Source of the DNA: Zychaea mexicana | Lineage: Eukaryota > Mucoromycota > Mucoromycetes > Mucorales > Lichtheimiaceae | Reading direction: 5' to 3' | Length of the DNA: 64,000 bases | Assembly: GCF_025766255.1 (NCBI RefSeq) | Contig: NW_026516669.1 | Coordinates: 434,001 to 498,000, forward strand | Shown here: one piece after another, positions 11,267 through 22,360 of the stretch | Layout: each line of letters opens with the position of its first letter | How positions within the stretch are numbered: position 1 is the first letter of the stretch | The notes under the pieces: generated by a model | Database searches by the model: none | Told to the model about the DNA's origin: nothing | Seen by the model: the letters and a program-made list of their open reading frames with translations, nothing else | Translations under genes and position numbers: made by a program

Positions 11267-14200
11267 AAGGCAGCAAGTTTGGAGGTGAATTTTTGCGCTG
11301 GCCCACATATGATTTTGATTTTTTTCTACCGACTTATGTATATGATTAATACATATATCACTGTAATAAACTTCTATTATGAGATATATGTACAACTTTT
11401 TTTTAAATATGCTTCTATTTTAAATAGCATCACATTTTTGCCACGTATCACATGTTGATGATTTATGTACTCGTCTTTGGGATGAATTATTGATAGTATA
11501 GGAACCGAATAAAGCGTAACAATGCATGTATGTACGCTCCGAGTGACTTGAAGTGAGATACAGTATGCAATATCCCGACACGATCGATAGACCACCTTCT
11601 TCTGACTTTCCGCTTTAACAGTAACAGGATATCTCAATGAGTCTTCAAACTTATTAAGACCTTCAAGGAAGAGAACTTGAGCTCGCTCGCCCTGCCACAA
11701 AAATAAGGGAATTTTGAAAAGTCTCGCAGTTGTTTCTTTTGCGCAGCGAATCACCCACATGTAAATATTTCATTAAAGATTGGAATACTACAGTAATACC
11801 TGTACTGTAAATGACATGGATTTATCATGCTGTCTAAAATATGGCAAAGACATGAATCTTCTGATCCTCGACTGAAACCGACAGCTGCAGTGAACTTGAC
11901 AAGAGCATACTTTTAATCCAACCGGCCCTGGTTGCTGTTACCACTCTATGAATAGCGCTATTGCTCTATAAATAACGTGAGATCCCTTTAGTACTATGCA
12001 CTCTATCATAATGTGATTACAGTATTGACAGATATTATGCAGCATCTACTGTATCAGCTTCCTGTGGCTTCTCCCCCTAATTTTTTTGGTAATTTATTAT
12101 GCATTGCCAGTAGAAGAGCGTACATCCATAAGCTACATACATATTAGAACTATCGCAGATGTATGTCGTTTATACAGTAACATCTGTTCAATGGTTCCTG
12201 GAGCCTGTGGTGCTTGGAACTCTGACATACCTATTAGTCGCACGATACAACTGCAATTACGATATAATATATCACGTCGGAAGCAGCTTCAAGAAACCTA
12301 CTAAAAGGTGACCGAACTAAGACCCGAGCTAGAGTAGAGATAAATCAAGAAAACAAGTGATTGTCGAGCCGACGACTTGAGAGGTACATGGTTTATCAAT
12401 CGTGTCGTAAGGTTGTTGTTGTTTTCTTTGATAAATGAAAGTATCGCACCTCATTTCCAAAGGTATAAAGAGACCTTCGTTTTAGCAATGGCTCTTCCTA
12501 CTATAATACCTTTCATTAGCATTTCCTCTTACGGCTCTTTACTCACTCATCTATCATACTACCGGCATTATCTTTCGCTCCTCGGTCATTCCTCGGTTTC
12601 TGTCAATGTCTCTGTGCTTCTGATATCACATTTCTCTATATGTGTCGTCCGGTCCGTCGTCTCTGACTCTGTGCTACTGCCGGTTCGTACAAGTTAATAA
12701 CGAGGCATGTACAGTCAACTGGGGTGGACGATGCTTAGCCGGGAAAAAGTCGGAGAGGCTGGGGGGTGGGGCTGGGAGGGGCTGGTCCCTGCCGAGGAAG
12801 TGTAGCGGATTTAATCTTGGGGTGAGCTGGGGAGGGGACTATAGCATCGAGAAACCACATGGTCTGTACATTGCTCCAACCCCCTCTCCGCCCAACAGTA
12901 GATATCTTTAATTTTGTTTTTAGAAGACAAGTACGACTGGTGCTATTGAACAGACATACTTTGTCTTTACATTTTAATCGACAAGACTGGCCACAGTTAC
13001 TGAATAATGTTAGCGGTAACAACATCACACTTACAACCATAAAATCATGTTATAGAGGAGAAACCAAACTATCGCTGCATGTGTACAGAATGTTACCTCG
13101 TGCTCTTGTTTACTCACATCATTTCTGTAGAGCATGGTGCTTTTTGTAATACTCGCACATTATGGGCAATAGCCCTGCACCATCATCAAGGTCAAGATAC
13201 GGGTATATGCCGTGGATCGGCGCAGAAATCATTAACAATATCATCTCCAAAAACCTACGAAAGACATATCATGTAGTTTAAATAAACTAGTAAAGAACAG
13301 AACATTCTTGTTGTCGTACGCCACGTCAGACCCTGTCTCATTCTTATGCTTGCTTTGATAATTACAATTGCTCCACCGACCCTTTTATTTGCATTGAAAC
13401 GCATAACATAGACATACAATTGTATCGCTATCATGATCTATTCCCTTACTTGCGTCTTCATACATAACGAGGCTCGTATGAGGTTTTGGAATGATACCAC
13501 TACTGTACTCATTTTTAAAAATTGATGAAACAAAACAAAGCTGAGCCCTTTCCCTTCGTAAATGCGGACAAATCACCTTCACGACGTCATTTCATTGATT
13601 CCATTCTCAACTGCCTGGCACCGCGCAGCTTGCATCTTACGTCAAAAAGGAAATGCATGACACGGACTAGGTGCATGATCCTTTATTTAGCGGCCGTCAT
13701 CCTTCAAAAATATACCTTTTTCGTGTGCCACTCTTGTTGACCAATGCATGCATGTCGACGGAAAACAACATTCACCCTCGATGCTGTGCAGCCAGCGTAA
13801 CATGCCATTTTTGATCAGTTCCCCATTTAAGGTTCGGCTATGTTCTTCCGCCTTTCCGAACTTCCACTCACTTCTTTTCAACGCGAAGGCTTATCCCACG
13901 TTTTGTTGTTTAGCATAAACCTGGGTCCGGTCAATGTGGCGAAACCTTAAGATATAATATTTGGTCGTTTTTACTTGTGAGGCTACTTTGTTTGTTTTCT
14001 TTTCTCGCCAGAGACATCTTATGTGTGCTCAACGTTGTCATGGCAGATGGAATATTATTCACAAAAATCAAATATGAAAGGTTCCTGACACCGTTCGTTT
14101 CTGTTGATGCACACTGCGCTATTTTCATGGAAATTTTGAATGTATACCCGACGCCGCAGTCAGTCAAGAGAAAGGTACACAAATCGGGATAGCTGTCCGA

Positions 14201-14376
14201 GGAAGGTGCCACGAACATGTAAGGGTGCTGCAGACGGACCATGGGGTCAGAACTCAGCCCTAAACTTTACTGTCACTTGGACGTGCCGGTGTATTTAAGA
14301 AGCTGACACTTTGCCAAGCTACTTTTGCAATACAGTTCTTCTACTTTACAATCTTTTTCTACTGTTTATAACACCC
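11267..14376. other. Gene-poor 3.1-kb stretch
   Basis: No family could be recognised on either strand. A 127-codon minus frame (11760-11377) is listed separately. A guanine-rich segment at 12760-12786 has four runs of three or more G within 30 nt. The remainder is AT-rich with scattered frames of 60-100 codons and no motif. The last 100 bp are promoter for the Alr4036-type gene, with pyrimidine tracts. Confidence 0.45.
11377..11760 (-). CDS. Hypothetical protein, uncertain
   Basis: A 127-codon frame lies tail-to-tail with SLA2. Its composition is protein-like (LFKIPLFLWQGERAQVLFLEG and IIHPKDEYINHQHVIRGKNV) with few low-complexity runs. No family was recognised and no upstream exon could be attached. 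It may be a chance frame or the last exon of an unrecognised gene. Confidence 0.2.
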   Translation of the reverse strand: MWVIRCAKETTARLFKIPLFLWQGERAQVLFLEGLNKFEDSLRYPVTVKAESQKKVVYRSCRDIAYCISLQVTRSVHTCIVTLYSVPILSIIHPKDEYINHQHVIRGKNVMLFKIEAYLKKSCTYIS

Positions 14377-15371
14377 ATGTCGTCCGAAGCACCATCTTCT
14401 ACCGTTACTCCAGTCAAATCCAAAGTCAACGTCTGCCCTGCATGGAAGAATGATATCCACAACAAAACCCACAATCTTGACAAGCCTACCTATTTGTCCG
14501 TCGCCACTGTAGACTTGGAGAGCACACCACTGAATGAACTCTTCGTATATCGTGGTTTCGCTGGCGAAGACAAGAAGGGCGAGACCGGATGGCAAAGTGA
14601 TTTGTTGACAAGCACATGCGACAAGCGCGCGTTCAACCTGGCTGATAACGCCAATTTTGTGGCTACTTGGTAAGTAGAGACTAACAAATTTAGTCCTGTG
14701 TCTTCCCCAGACTCCCACCGTCACCACAATAGAGTTTCTAATAGCACTAATTGTATCTGTGATATTAAAGGGTTGTCGATGATGATCACTTCCGTATTCA
14801 AGGCAAGGCACATGCTATCGGTCAAGGATTCAACAGCACAGATGATATCGGTCACCATATTGCTCGCAAGAGACGCTCCAAGAAAATTCGCAAGAGCAGC
14901 AGTGGTGATGCCGATGACGATAGCAGCAGCAGCAGTGATGAGGACGAAGAAGGCCTCGGTGACAAGCTTAGCAATGCCACAAAGTCGTTCTTGAGACGCA
15001 TCAAGTCCCGATTGCATCACGGGGGTAGCAAAAAATTTGACTGGGAAGCGGAGCGATTACGCCAATGGCACGACTTGTCCGACGAAGCTCGCGCATCGTT
15101 TACCTGGCCCACTGCTTCTGGTCAGGCCAAGGTCGAAGAGGATGACGAGTTGGCACGTATTGCAGAGCTGGATATTGGTGAGACCGATGCCGAAGGCTAT
15201 TTTAAGCACGAGGATAAGGACAAGCAGGCCTTGTTGGAGCGTGGATATGAGAACTTTGTTGTTGTCTTTTTGGAAGTTTTTGAAATCGACCATCATGCTG
15301 TGTCTGAGCAGAAGCGAACAGTGTACCGTAAGGAAGGTGCCGAATGGGCAACCACATCTGTTACCGCTTGA
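14377..15371 (+). CDS. Pyridoxamine 5'-phosphate oxidase-like protein, Alr4036 family
   Basis: Two exons, 14377-14669 and 14771-15371, give 297 residues; the intron splits the TGG codon of the ATWVVDDDHFRIQG segment. The N-terminal part PTYLSVATVD followed by LNELFVYRGFAGED is the flavin-binding beta-barrel pattern of the Alr4036 branch of PNPOx-like proteins. In these proteins a small FMN-binding fold is found alone, without proven pyridoxine oxidase activity. An acidic/serine insertion (SSSGDADDDSSSSSDEDEE) lies just after DDIGHHIARKRRSKK and is probably disordered. The C-terminal part returns to fold-like sequence (FVVVFLEVFEIDHHAV). No targeting signal is visible. Function in metabolism is unknown. 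Confidence 0.8.
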
Positions 15372-15552
15372 ATTAGACAACTACATATCATTTAAGTACA
15401 TAGCATAATAAAATCATAATGTTTACACTTGATGTCTTCCTGTGTGACACACACTTACCATTATTTAAGCATTTGACTTTCAAATTGTACGTTCTTTAAT
15501 CGAGTCAAGTAACATACCTATTCACTCGCAAAAAAAAATACAGCAAACTGCC

Positions 15553-17166
15553 ATGGCTCCCATTTCGGTACGGCGCCTGGCTCGCCTACCAATACATCTA
15601 CTTTTTAACCGCGACTACTTTTGGTACCTGGCAGCAATGCTGTTAATTGGCGAATGCGTGCTCAATCTTATAATCATCAATAAAGTGGCATGTATGTTGT
15701 GTCAAGGAGAAGATTTAACAGCACGAACAAGTGAGAACTGACACGTTTTTTTTTCTAACACAGACACTGAAATTGACTGGATCGCATATATGCAAGAAGT
15801 CAAGGGCTACTTGGATGGAGAACGCGATTATCGTCAATTACAAGGTGATACTGGACCCCTTGTATACCCAGCTGGCTTCGTCTACATCTACTCTTGGCTT
15901 TATCATGCTACGAATAATGGAAGCAACATTCGGCTGGCACAATACCTTTTTGAAGGATTGTATCTCGCAACACAATTAATCGTATTCGCTATCTACTCGA
16001 AATCGAAGAAAATACCTCCTTATACTATGATTTTACTCTGTGTCTCCAAGCGTCTTCATTCAATCTATGTTTTACGATGCTTCAATGATCCTGTTGCCAT
16101 GTTCTTTATGTACGGCTGCATACTTGCCATGCTGCACCGCCAGTGGCTGTTGAGCAGCGTGTTGTTTAGGTAAATCTCGCTTTTCTTTTTCTTTATATGG
16201 AGGCATTATGTTTGAACTTGTTTTTGTAGCGTTGCACTATCAATAAAGATGAATGTGCTGCTCTTTTTCCCTGCATTTGGTATATTGTTATGGCAATCAG
16301 TTGGTGCGTGGGTTACCATGGGATATTTGATCGTTGTCGTTGCTATCCAGGTATATACACAAACGCAGCAAGCGATATTCGTCCTATTCTTATACAATGT
16401 CTTATTCTGACGAATTATAGATTGGCCTTGCATATCCATTTCTGGCAACTTATCCAGACTCATATGTTAACCGAGCATTCGAGTTTTCCCGAGTCTTTGA
16501 TTATGAATGGACCGTCAACTGGAGGATGGTTGACGAAAAGGCGTTTGTTTCACCTGAATTTGCGACTGCATTGCTTACTGGACACGCTGTAACACTCCTA
16601 GTGTTTCTGGTCATGGTTTGGTGCAAAGGGTAAGAAGCAATTCAATGTATAGACGTGTCGTGGTCAATTCTCACAAAAGCATATTTTATATTCTATATCT
16701 AGCACTGTGGTAATCAAAGTATTTTACTATGGTCTTCGCAACAGGACACGCATGATTTCTGCAGATGGTACATGATACGAAACATGACGATAATAGATGA
16801 AATATACAGTGAAACGTATGCTTACCTAAAATTTTTGACAGAAATAATCAGTACAATGTTTACGTCCAATTTTATGGGCATCGTATTTGCTCGGTCATTG
16901 CACTACCAATTCTACTCGTGGTATTTTCATAGTCTTCCCTATCTGTTGTGGCAGAGCGTGCCAGCTTTCCTCAGGTACGCGATGAAGATGGGAATATTTT
17001 AGATATGTTTGGGGCGTCTTTAACAGTTTGCTCCATTATTAGGCTTGGTACTTTTATCGCGATTGAAAGTTGCTGGCTTACTTTCCCATCGACGGTGACT
17101 TCCTCCTGGACCTTGCTTGGATGCCACGTAGTGATTCTTCTAGGCCTTTTGACTAAAGGGATTTGA
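15553..17166 (+). CDS. ALG3: ALG3, Dol-P-Man:Man5GlcNAc2-PP-Dol alpha-1,3-mannosyltransferase
   Basis: Seven exons, 15553-15691, 15764-16169, 16230-16350, 16421-16629, 16703-16767, 16842-16974 and 17043-17166, give 398 residues. Family blocks are clear. Near the N-terminus are [12 protein letters not shown] and [16 protein letters not shown]. In the middle are [19 protein letters not shown] and [10 protein letters not shown]. Later come [14 protein letters not shown] and [21 protein letters not shown]. The enzyme is a multipass ER membrane protein that adds the first lumenal mannose in N-glycan precursor assembly, using dolichyl-phosphate mannose. The length is slightly shorter than the yeast protein. 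The start ATG sits directly before basic residues and the first helix, as expected. Confidence 0.95.
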
Positions 17167-18456
17167 CGGAAGGAGAGATTAAATAATTAAAAATTCATGT
17201 AACGTACGAATATCAGTGACCGTATCATTTAAAACACATCATTGTCTCGATATAATACAATACGCCCGCCTTATTACTGTTATGGTAACCCCGTTTTAAC
17301 TCAAACAAACATCAACACACCGTTACTCTCTGATTTAGAACAGAAACCAATGGTATACTGCATGTGGTTTTCAATGTACCTGGACTTTTATCAAAGATAT
17401 TAAAATTCGCTTTAGCTTGTTGACTTTCTAATTTGCTACATATGCACCGTACGCTTAATCATGTACAAGGGATGGACAACTGGAAGCTGAGGCATTGGAT
17501 AGTACCAACTTTTACTTTAATGTAATTGCGCTATCTTTAATTTATTCCTCAATGGTCATTATCTTGTTGCGTTGCTTTTTCACCGGTGTAAAAAAGTGTC
17601 TGGATTTAAGCAGCGTTTTATTGCTGTTGAGCTAATTGTCAGGGTTTGCTTGGGATTGTTGACGATGATATGTTGGTTCGATCACTTGTTCAAGATATTT
17701 GTGATGGTGCCTCTAAGCAAAAAAAGACTCAAAGTAGTTTTGAGAGAACAGCAATGCAATATACAAATATGCTGTATCAGTTAACTTAACGGCAATAGCA
17801 TATCACATTGAACCTGTAAAACATGGTTGAAGTCAGTTTACGCGTGAATGTATGAGTGTAGATTCTTAAAAGACCAACCCGTCTTTATGTGTGTATAATC
17901 ACATTTGTAAACTCTCTTCATTTCACCCTTGACTGTCGCAACGTAAACTTGCAATCTTGGCATCGTCTTTTCTTTTGCATCAACCAACTGCATATAAATA
18001 TTAAGGGTCATTTCAATTCACAAAACAGCAGAAGCTCTTATAGTACATAGGTAAATTAATAATTGTACAATAGAAGCTAGGTTCCAGCTATTTGTTACAA
18101 CTGTGGATACTTGGTAAAGTTCAACGCGATGTTTTCAAATAGAGGATTTATCATACGGTCAAGCCTTTCTCCTTAAACAGTTGTAGCCAGCCTGAGCCTG
18201 ACAGATCAATTAAGTCGCTGATAGAGGAGAGTCCACAGCTAAATCGTCTTTCTTTGCCACAAGCGAAAACCAGCAAAAGTGAGGACTTCGTAAATCACGG
18301 GAATGATAGTCTCGGATGTCCAAAGGCGGGTGGACGGGGATCAATTTAGCCTTCCATTAACGAGAAACGCAAACTTGAAAAAATCAGCGTAGCTCTGTAT
18401 ATAAACTGTTTTCATTGTCCCTCCGTCCAGTTCTCCTTTTATCTTACGTTTAAATA
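17167..18456. other. Intergenic stretch, no gene seen
   Basis: The 1.3 kb between ALG3 and the zinc-finger gene has one 70-codon hydrophobic frame (17572-17784) with no motif. The last 100 bp are pyrimidine-rich and hold a TATA-like word (TATATAAAC near 18397). Confidence 0.45.
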
Positions 18457-19737
18457 ATGTCACAACCTGCTCTCAAAATTAAATTACGGCTCAATGGTCC
18501 TTCTAAATCGGACACTACATCTCCATCGTCTTCAAACAATACATCAACCACTTCGTCCCCTGCACAGGTTTCAGCGAAGCTTGTCAATGAACCTGATCCA
18601 ACAGCACCAACCTCACCTGCTAAGAAACAAAAAACGAGTCGACGTGCAAAGAAATCACATTCAAACGAAAAAACGCCACTGTCTACAGCGACAACGCCAG
18701 CGGCAACAACAACAACAGCAGCAGCACCTGCTACACCTTCTACGACTGCGTATGTGTTGCGTTGCTATTTTATTTATTACCGAGCAATTATAAGAGATAG
18801 GAGGAATATTGGTAGATATGCTAACAAGGGCAAACACCATGATCCATTGTAGAGGCGACGACGATGTATCTGTAGCAGATGAAGGTAAATAGAACATTCA
18901 GAGCCCAGTATACATAGAGAAAGGAAGGGAGTCAATAACACTAGCTTTTCTTTAGTAGGGACTCCAGCATCATCATCGACAGCAGCGCCTACACCCAACG
19001 CTACCACAGCTACTTCAACAAGCAGACCACGACACCACCATCATACCAGCCATCACACGTCATCTTCTCGAAAAGATATTCTCAAGCACAAGGACACCAA
19101 GGTCCGCCAGTGGAAGCGATCACCTTTGATATTCAACACATTAGAAGGCAGAAAAATTGAACTTAATACTTGGCATTCTGGTAAATACTACTCATAAGAT
19201 TATTGTGCTTACATTATTTCGCTGGTCCAGAGTTTCTTCTTACTAATCCATACCTCTGTGTTGACCATTAAAGAGGAACCAATGGCACTGAACAAACGCA
19301 AAACGGAGCCTGTCACTATAGCCGAAATCGACGCGCTATACTCTGCTGCTGGCAGTGAAAAGGACTTTAGGCCATTTTTGTGTACACAGCCTGGCTGCTC
19401 AAAGTCCTTCACTACATATGATCAGTTGCAAACACACGAGACAAATATGCACGGCACCAAGAAGCTGATATGTGGCATTGATGGGTGCCACAAGAGCTTT
19501 GTGACTACTGGTCAACTTACCAAGCATCGCAAGATGGTCCACTTCCGAGCGGCACGCAAGGCCAAGATTGCAGCGGCAGCAGCAGCGGCAGCCGCTGAAG
19601 AGTCGGCAAACGCAGAAGACTCTGCGTTCACAACTGCGGCTAATAACGAAGCAACACCAACAACAGAAACGCCTCCGCCAGCAGCTGGATCTTCAGATAT
19701 GGTGGATGTGGGAAACTCGGAAGACATGGCATCATAG
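18457..19737 (+). CDS. C2H2 zinc-finger protein with possible Ies4-like segment
   Basis: Four exons, 18457-18749, 18853-18884, 18959-19180 and 19274-19737, give 336 residues. The last intron uses the acceptor CATTAAAG and is the least certain junction. Two C2H2 fingers are clear: C-x4-C-x12-H-x4-H in CTQPGCSKSFTTYDQLQTHE, then CGIDGCHKSFVTTGQLTKHR. The N-terminal half is Ser/Thr/Pro-rich with a basic patch (KKQKTSRRAKK). Between them lies VRQWKRSPLIFNTLEGRKI and ELNTW, which recalls the W-x(n)-F-x-G-x-x-x-x-x-x-W segment of INO80 subunit Ies4. That link is tentative. A poly-Ala run and an acidic tail follow the fingers. Nuclear, probably DNA- or chromatin-binding. Confidence 0.75.
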
Positions 19738-19997
19738 TAAAGATCATCATCACCTTTTTCTCCCTCTCTGCTTTGCCATGCATTCACTCAGTCACCCACA
19801 TACACACAGTATATCGCTCAATCTCCTTGTCAACCATGCCATTAATTCCTTTTGCGTCTAATAAATCAAATTGATTTGGGCAATTCTCGGTAATATGGTG
19901 CGTATCATGCCAAACTCGCATGGTAACCAAGCAACTCCGCGAAAAAATAATATTAAGGAAAACGGTGTTCCTTTTCGCTTCAGACCTCACCCAGACC

Positions 19998-21973
19998 ATG
20001 GCTGACTTTACTCATTTCCTTCCCTACGATGTTCTTTGTCTAATATTTCAGATCAACAACTCACCCAAAGCGACCATTTCGAATGTCGAAAAGTGTGCCG
20101 ATTCTGGCGTAGACTTATACCAGCCTACACAAAGGCATTCTGGCGTCAGGTTAAATTCTCGGGTTACGACTGGAAACAAGCAAGCAGTAAGGTGGTCTGT
20201 TTCCTCGGTCCGCATGTCAATGACGTTCATATTGATATGTTTCCGCCAAAAGCGATTTCTCGACTATACTCTATACACGAACATCCCTCGCCTCGTGCCG
20301 ATGATCGAGAAGACAAGAATGACAGTGATACAGCACTTTTACAGCTATTGAGCATGCTTGCCGAAACAAAATGTAACAACATTGAAAGCTTGAGTATGTG
20401 GATTTAATGGGTTTTAGGAATGCTTGCTACATAGCCATGGGAAAGGAAAAAAAAGAAACGTTTTTACTGATGGCAATTTATCCATATCGCAGCTTTTCAT
20501 CAATGCAACATCTCGGACAATAACGCTTTTTTAATCCATTTACAACCCTTGAGCAAGAATTTATTCAAGCTTTCATTTACCGAGCATCGAGCGAATATGC
20601 CATTTATCGCGATATTGGCTACCTGTCCTTCCCTCGCTCATCTCATATACAGCCCTTATCGTAGTAATTGTACGGAAAACGCTGTACGGGAAATCGAGCA
20701 GATAGTGCGCGATATCGGTATCTCCAAAGACACCACATTTCCAAACATGTCAACGCTCAGCATCAACACTGGAATCTCGCACAGCAAGAGATTGGCAGCA
20801 GTACTTGGAAGGTGCCCAAACCTTCGCGTGCTACGGATCAATTGTTATAAGGACGACTGGCGCCACAGAGAGGCGACCAACATAGCTGATATTTTCAAAT
20901 GGTGCCCAATCCTCGAATATGTCGAATGCAATAATACACAATTCTTTTGCATGACTAGTTTACAACCCACCAGTCGAAGTATAAATGATATTATTGCCAA
21001 ATACCCACATACTGTTGTAGCAAGCAAAAATATCGTATCTCGTACTACGGGATTGCAAGAATTGATATTCTACGACACTGAAAATACCGACATTGTTACC
21101 GCAGTACTACACCAAGTTTATATGCATCAAGATACCCTGCAGCTCCTGGAAATTGGCATGAAGAGAAACATTCCAGTGTCTTGGGACAATTTGACAGCCA
21201 TTTATGCGCCTCGTTTACGCGTACTGCGATTGGTCAACATCTACTGCAGTGAAGGAGCGATCGCCAACCTTATTTCCCATTGTCCTTGCTTGGAAGAATT
21301 ATTGCTGCATACCCGTTCTGCCACACTTATGCACATCCATTTTCCGCTCTTCGCTCGTTGCGGAACTTACGCTCTTTAACTGTCGACGATCGCTATCACA
21401 GTAAAAGATAGTGCAGATGTCGATGATCAGGAAGCACTTGGTCCTCTTTGCAGTTACTTGGACGAGACGGCTCCCTACAGCAAAGTTGAACAGCTCAGCA
21501 TCCGAACCAACATGTGGATCAACCTGAACAACGATCGCTTTCTCCTTTCTATTTCTTCATTTCCCAGGTTGCGTTCCTTAATGCTGATCAATAAAAACGT
21601 AGAGCCTGAGAAAGGTACAATTACTACGCGAGGAGTACAGGAATTTACTCAACGGCTGCACAATTCATGTATCGAAGAGCTTTCGCTTGAGTGCATCGTC
21701 ATGCTTAGTTCGAAAGCGATCGATCTTTTGGCTGAGCTACCGCACTTGAAGAAACTGGGACTGTATAGCTGCGAGCATTACAATGGTCAAGACTTCATCA
21801 GACTTGTCGAACGGACAAAGACTTTACGCGAAATTAGGATCGACGATATTGATCTAGAGCAATGCGATGGTCTGTATGGGGCAGTGGATTACATTGAGTA
21901 CACAAGTGACTTGAAATATGGCGCAATAATGCTTGATCCGAACGAAGTATCTATAGAATATTTGGGTCCATAG
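19998..21973 (+). pseudogene. F-box/leucine-rich-repeat protein gene with three apparent 1-nt frameshifts
   Basis: The gene starts at 19998 with an F-box (FLPYDVLCLIF) that continues in another frame as ECRKVCRFWRRLIPAYTKAFW. A 99-nt intron (20394-20492) links to a long LRR region (HQCNISDNNAFLIHL, NLRVLRINCY, LEELLLHTRS, LKKLGLYSC), ending at 21973. Three single-base changes break it. One T is lacking in the TTT run at 20046-20048, and one T in the TTTT run near 21341. One extra A lies in the AAAA run near 21403. With those three ignored, the LRR pattern reads through (SALRSLRNLRSLTV). All three are at homopolymers, so assembly error is as likely as decay. F-box proteins of this kind are SCF ubiquitin-ligase adaptors. 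Confidence 0.7.
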
Positions 21974-22360
21974 AAACTGCATTATATATCCTTCCTTGTA
22001 ATCTTATGTAGACTTTTTTTTACCAATTGAATATATGTACTATTACCGTTATAGCAATAGTGTTTGTGCGCTGGGCATATTAGAGTGATTCCCATGGTAT
22101 TCACCCATGAGTTATATAATACATAATACATCAAACAAGCGACCCTACTCATAAGCAGTGAAGAACCTTTGTATCTATGACAGTAATGCCCCAAGCTTCC
22201 CTTGAAAACGGCGTATATCATAAAGTTTAGACCTCTTCTTCCTCGTGGATGAGATCATATCAGATCAACAGAATCATACACTATGATCTTATGCGATATA
22301 AAAGCACATACATACAATATCGACTATGTACTATCCTTTTATTAATATTTTCTACATACT
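21974..22360. other. Convergent 3' region
   Basis: Short AT-rich region between the F-box gene and GPHR, which converge here. No coding signal is seen. Confidence 0.4.

Noticed and set aside
17670..17700. GGTTCGATCAC resembling a tRNA B box
   Set aside because: No matching A box or acceptor stem upstream.
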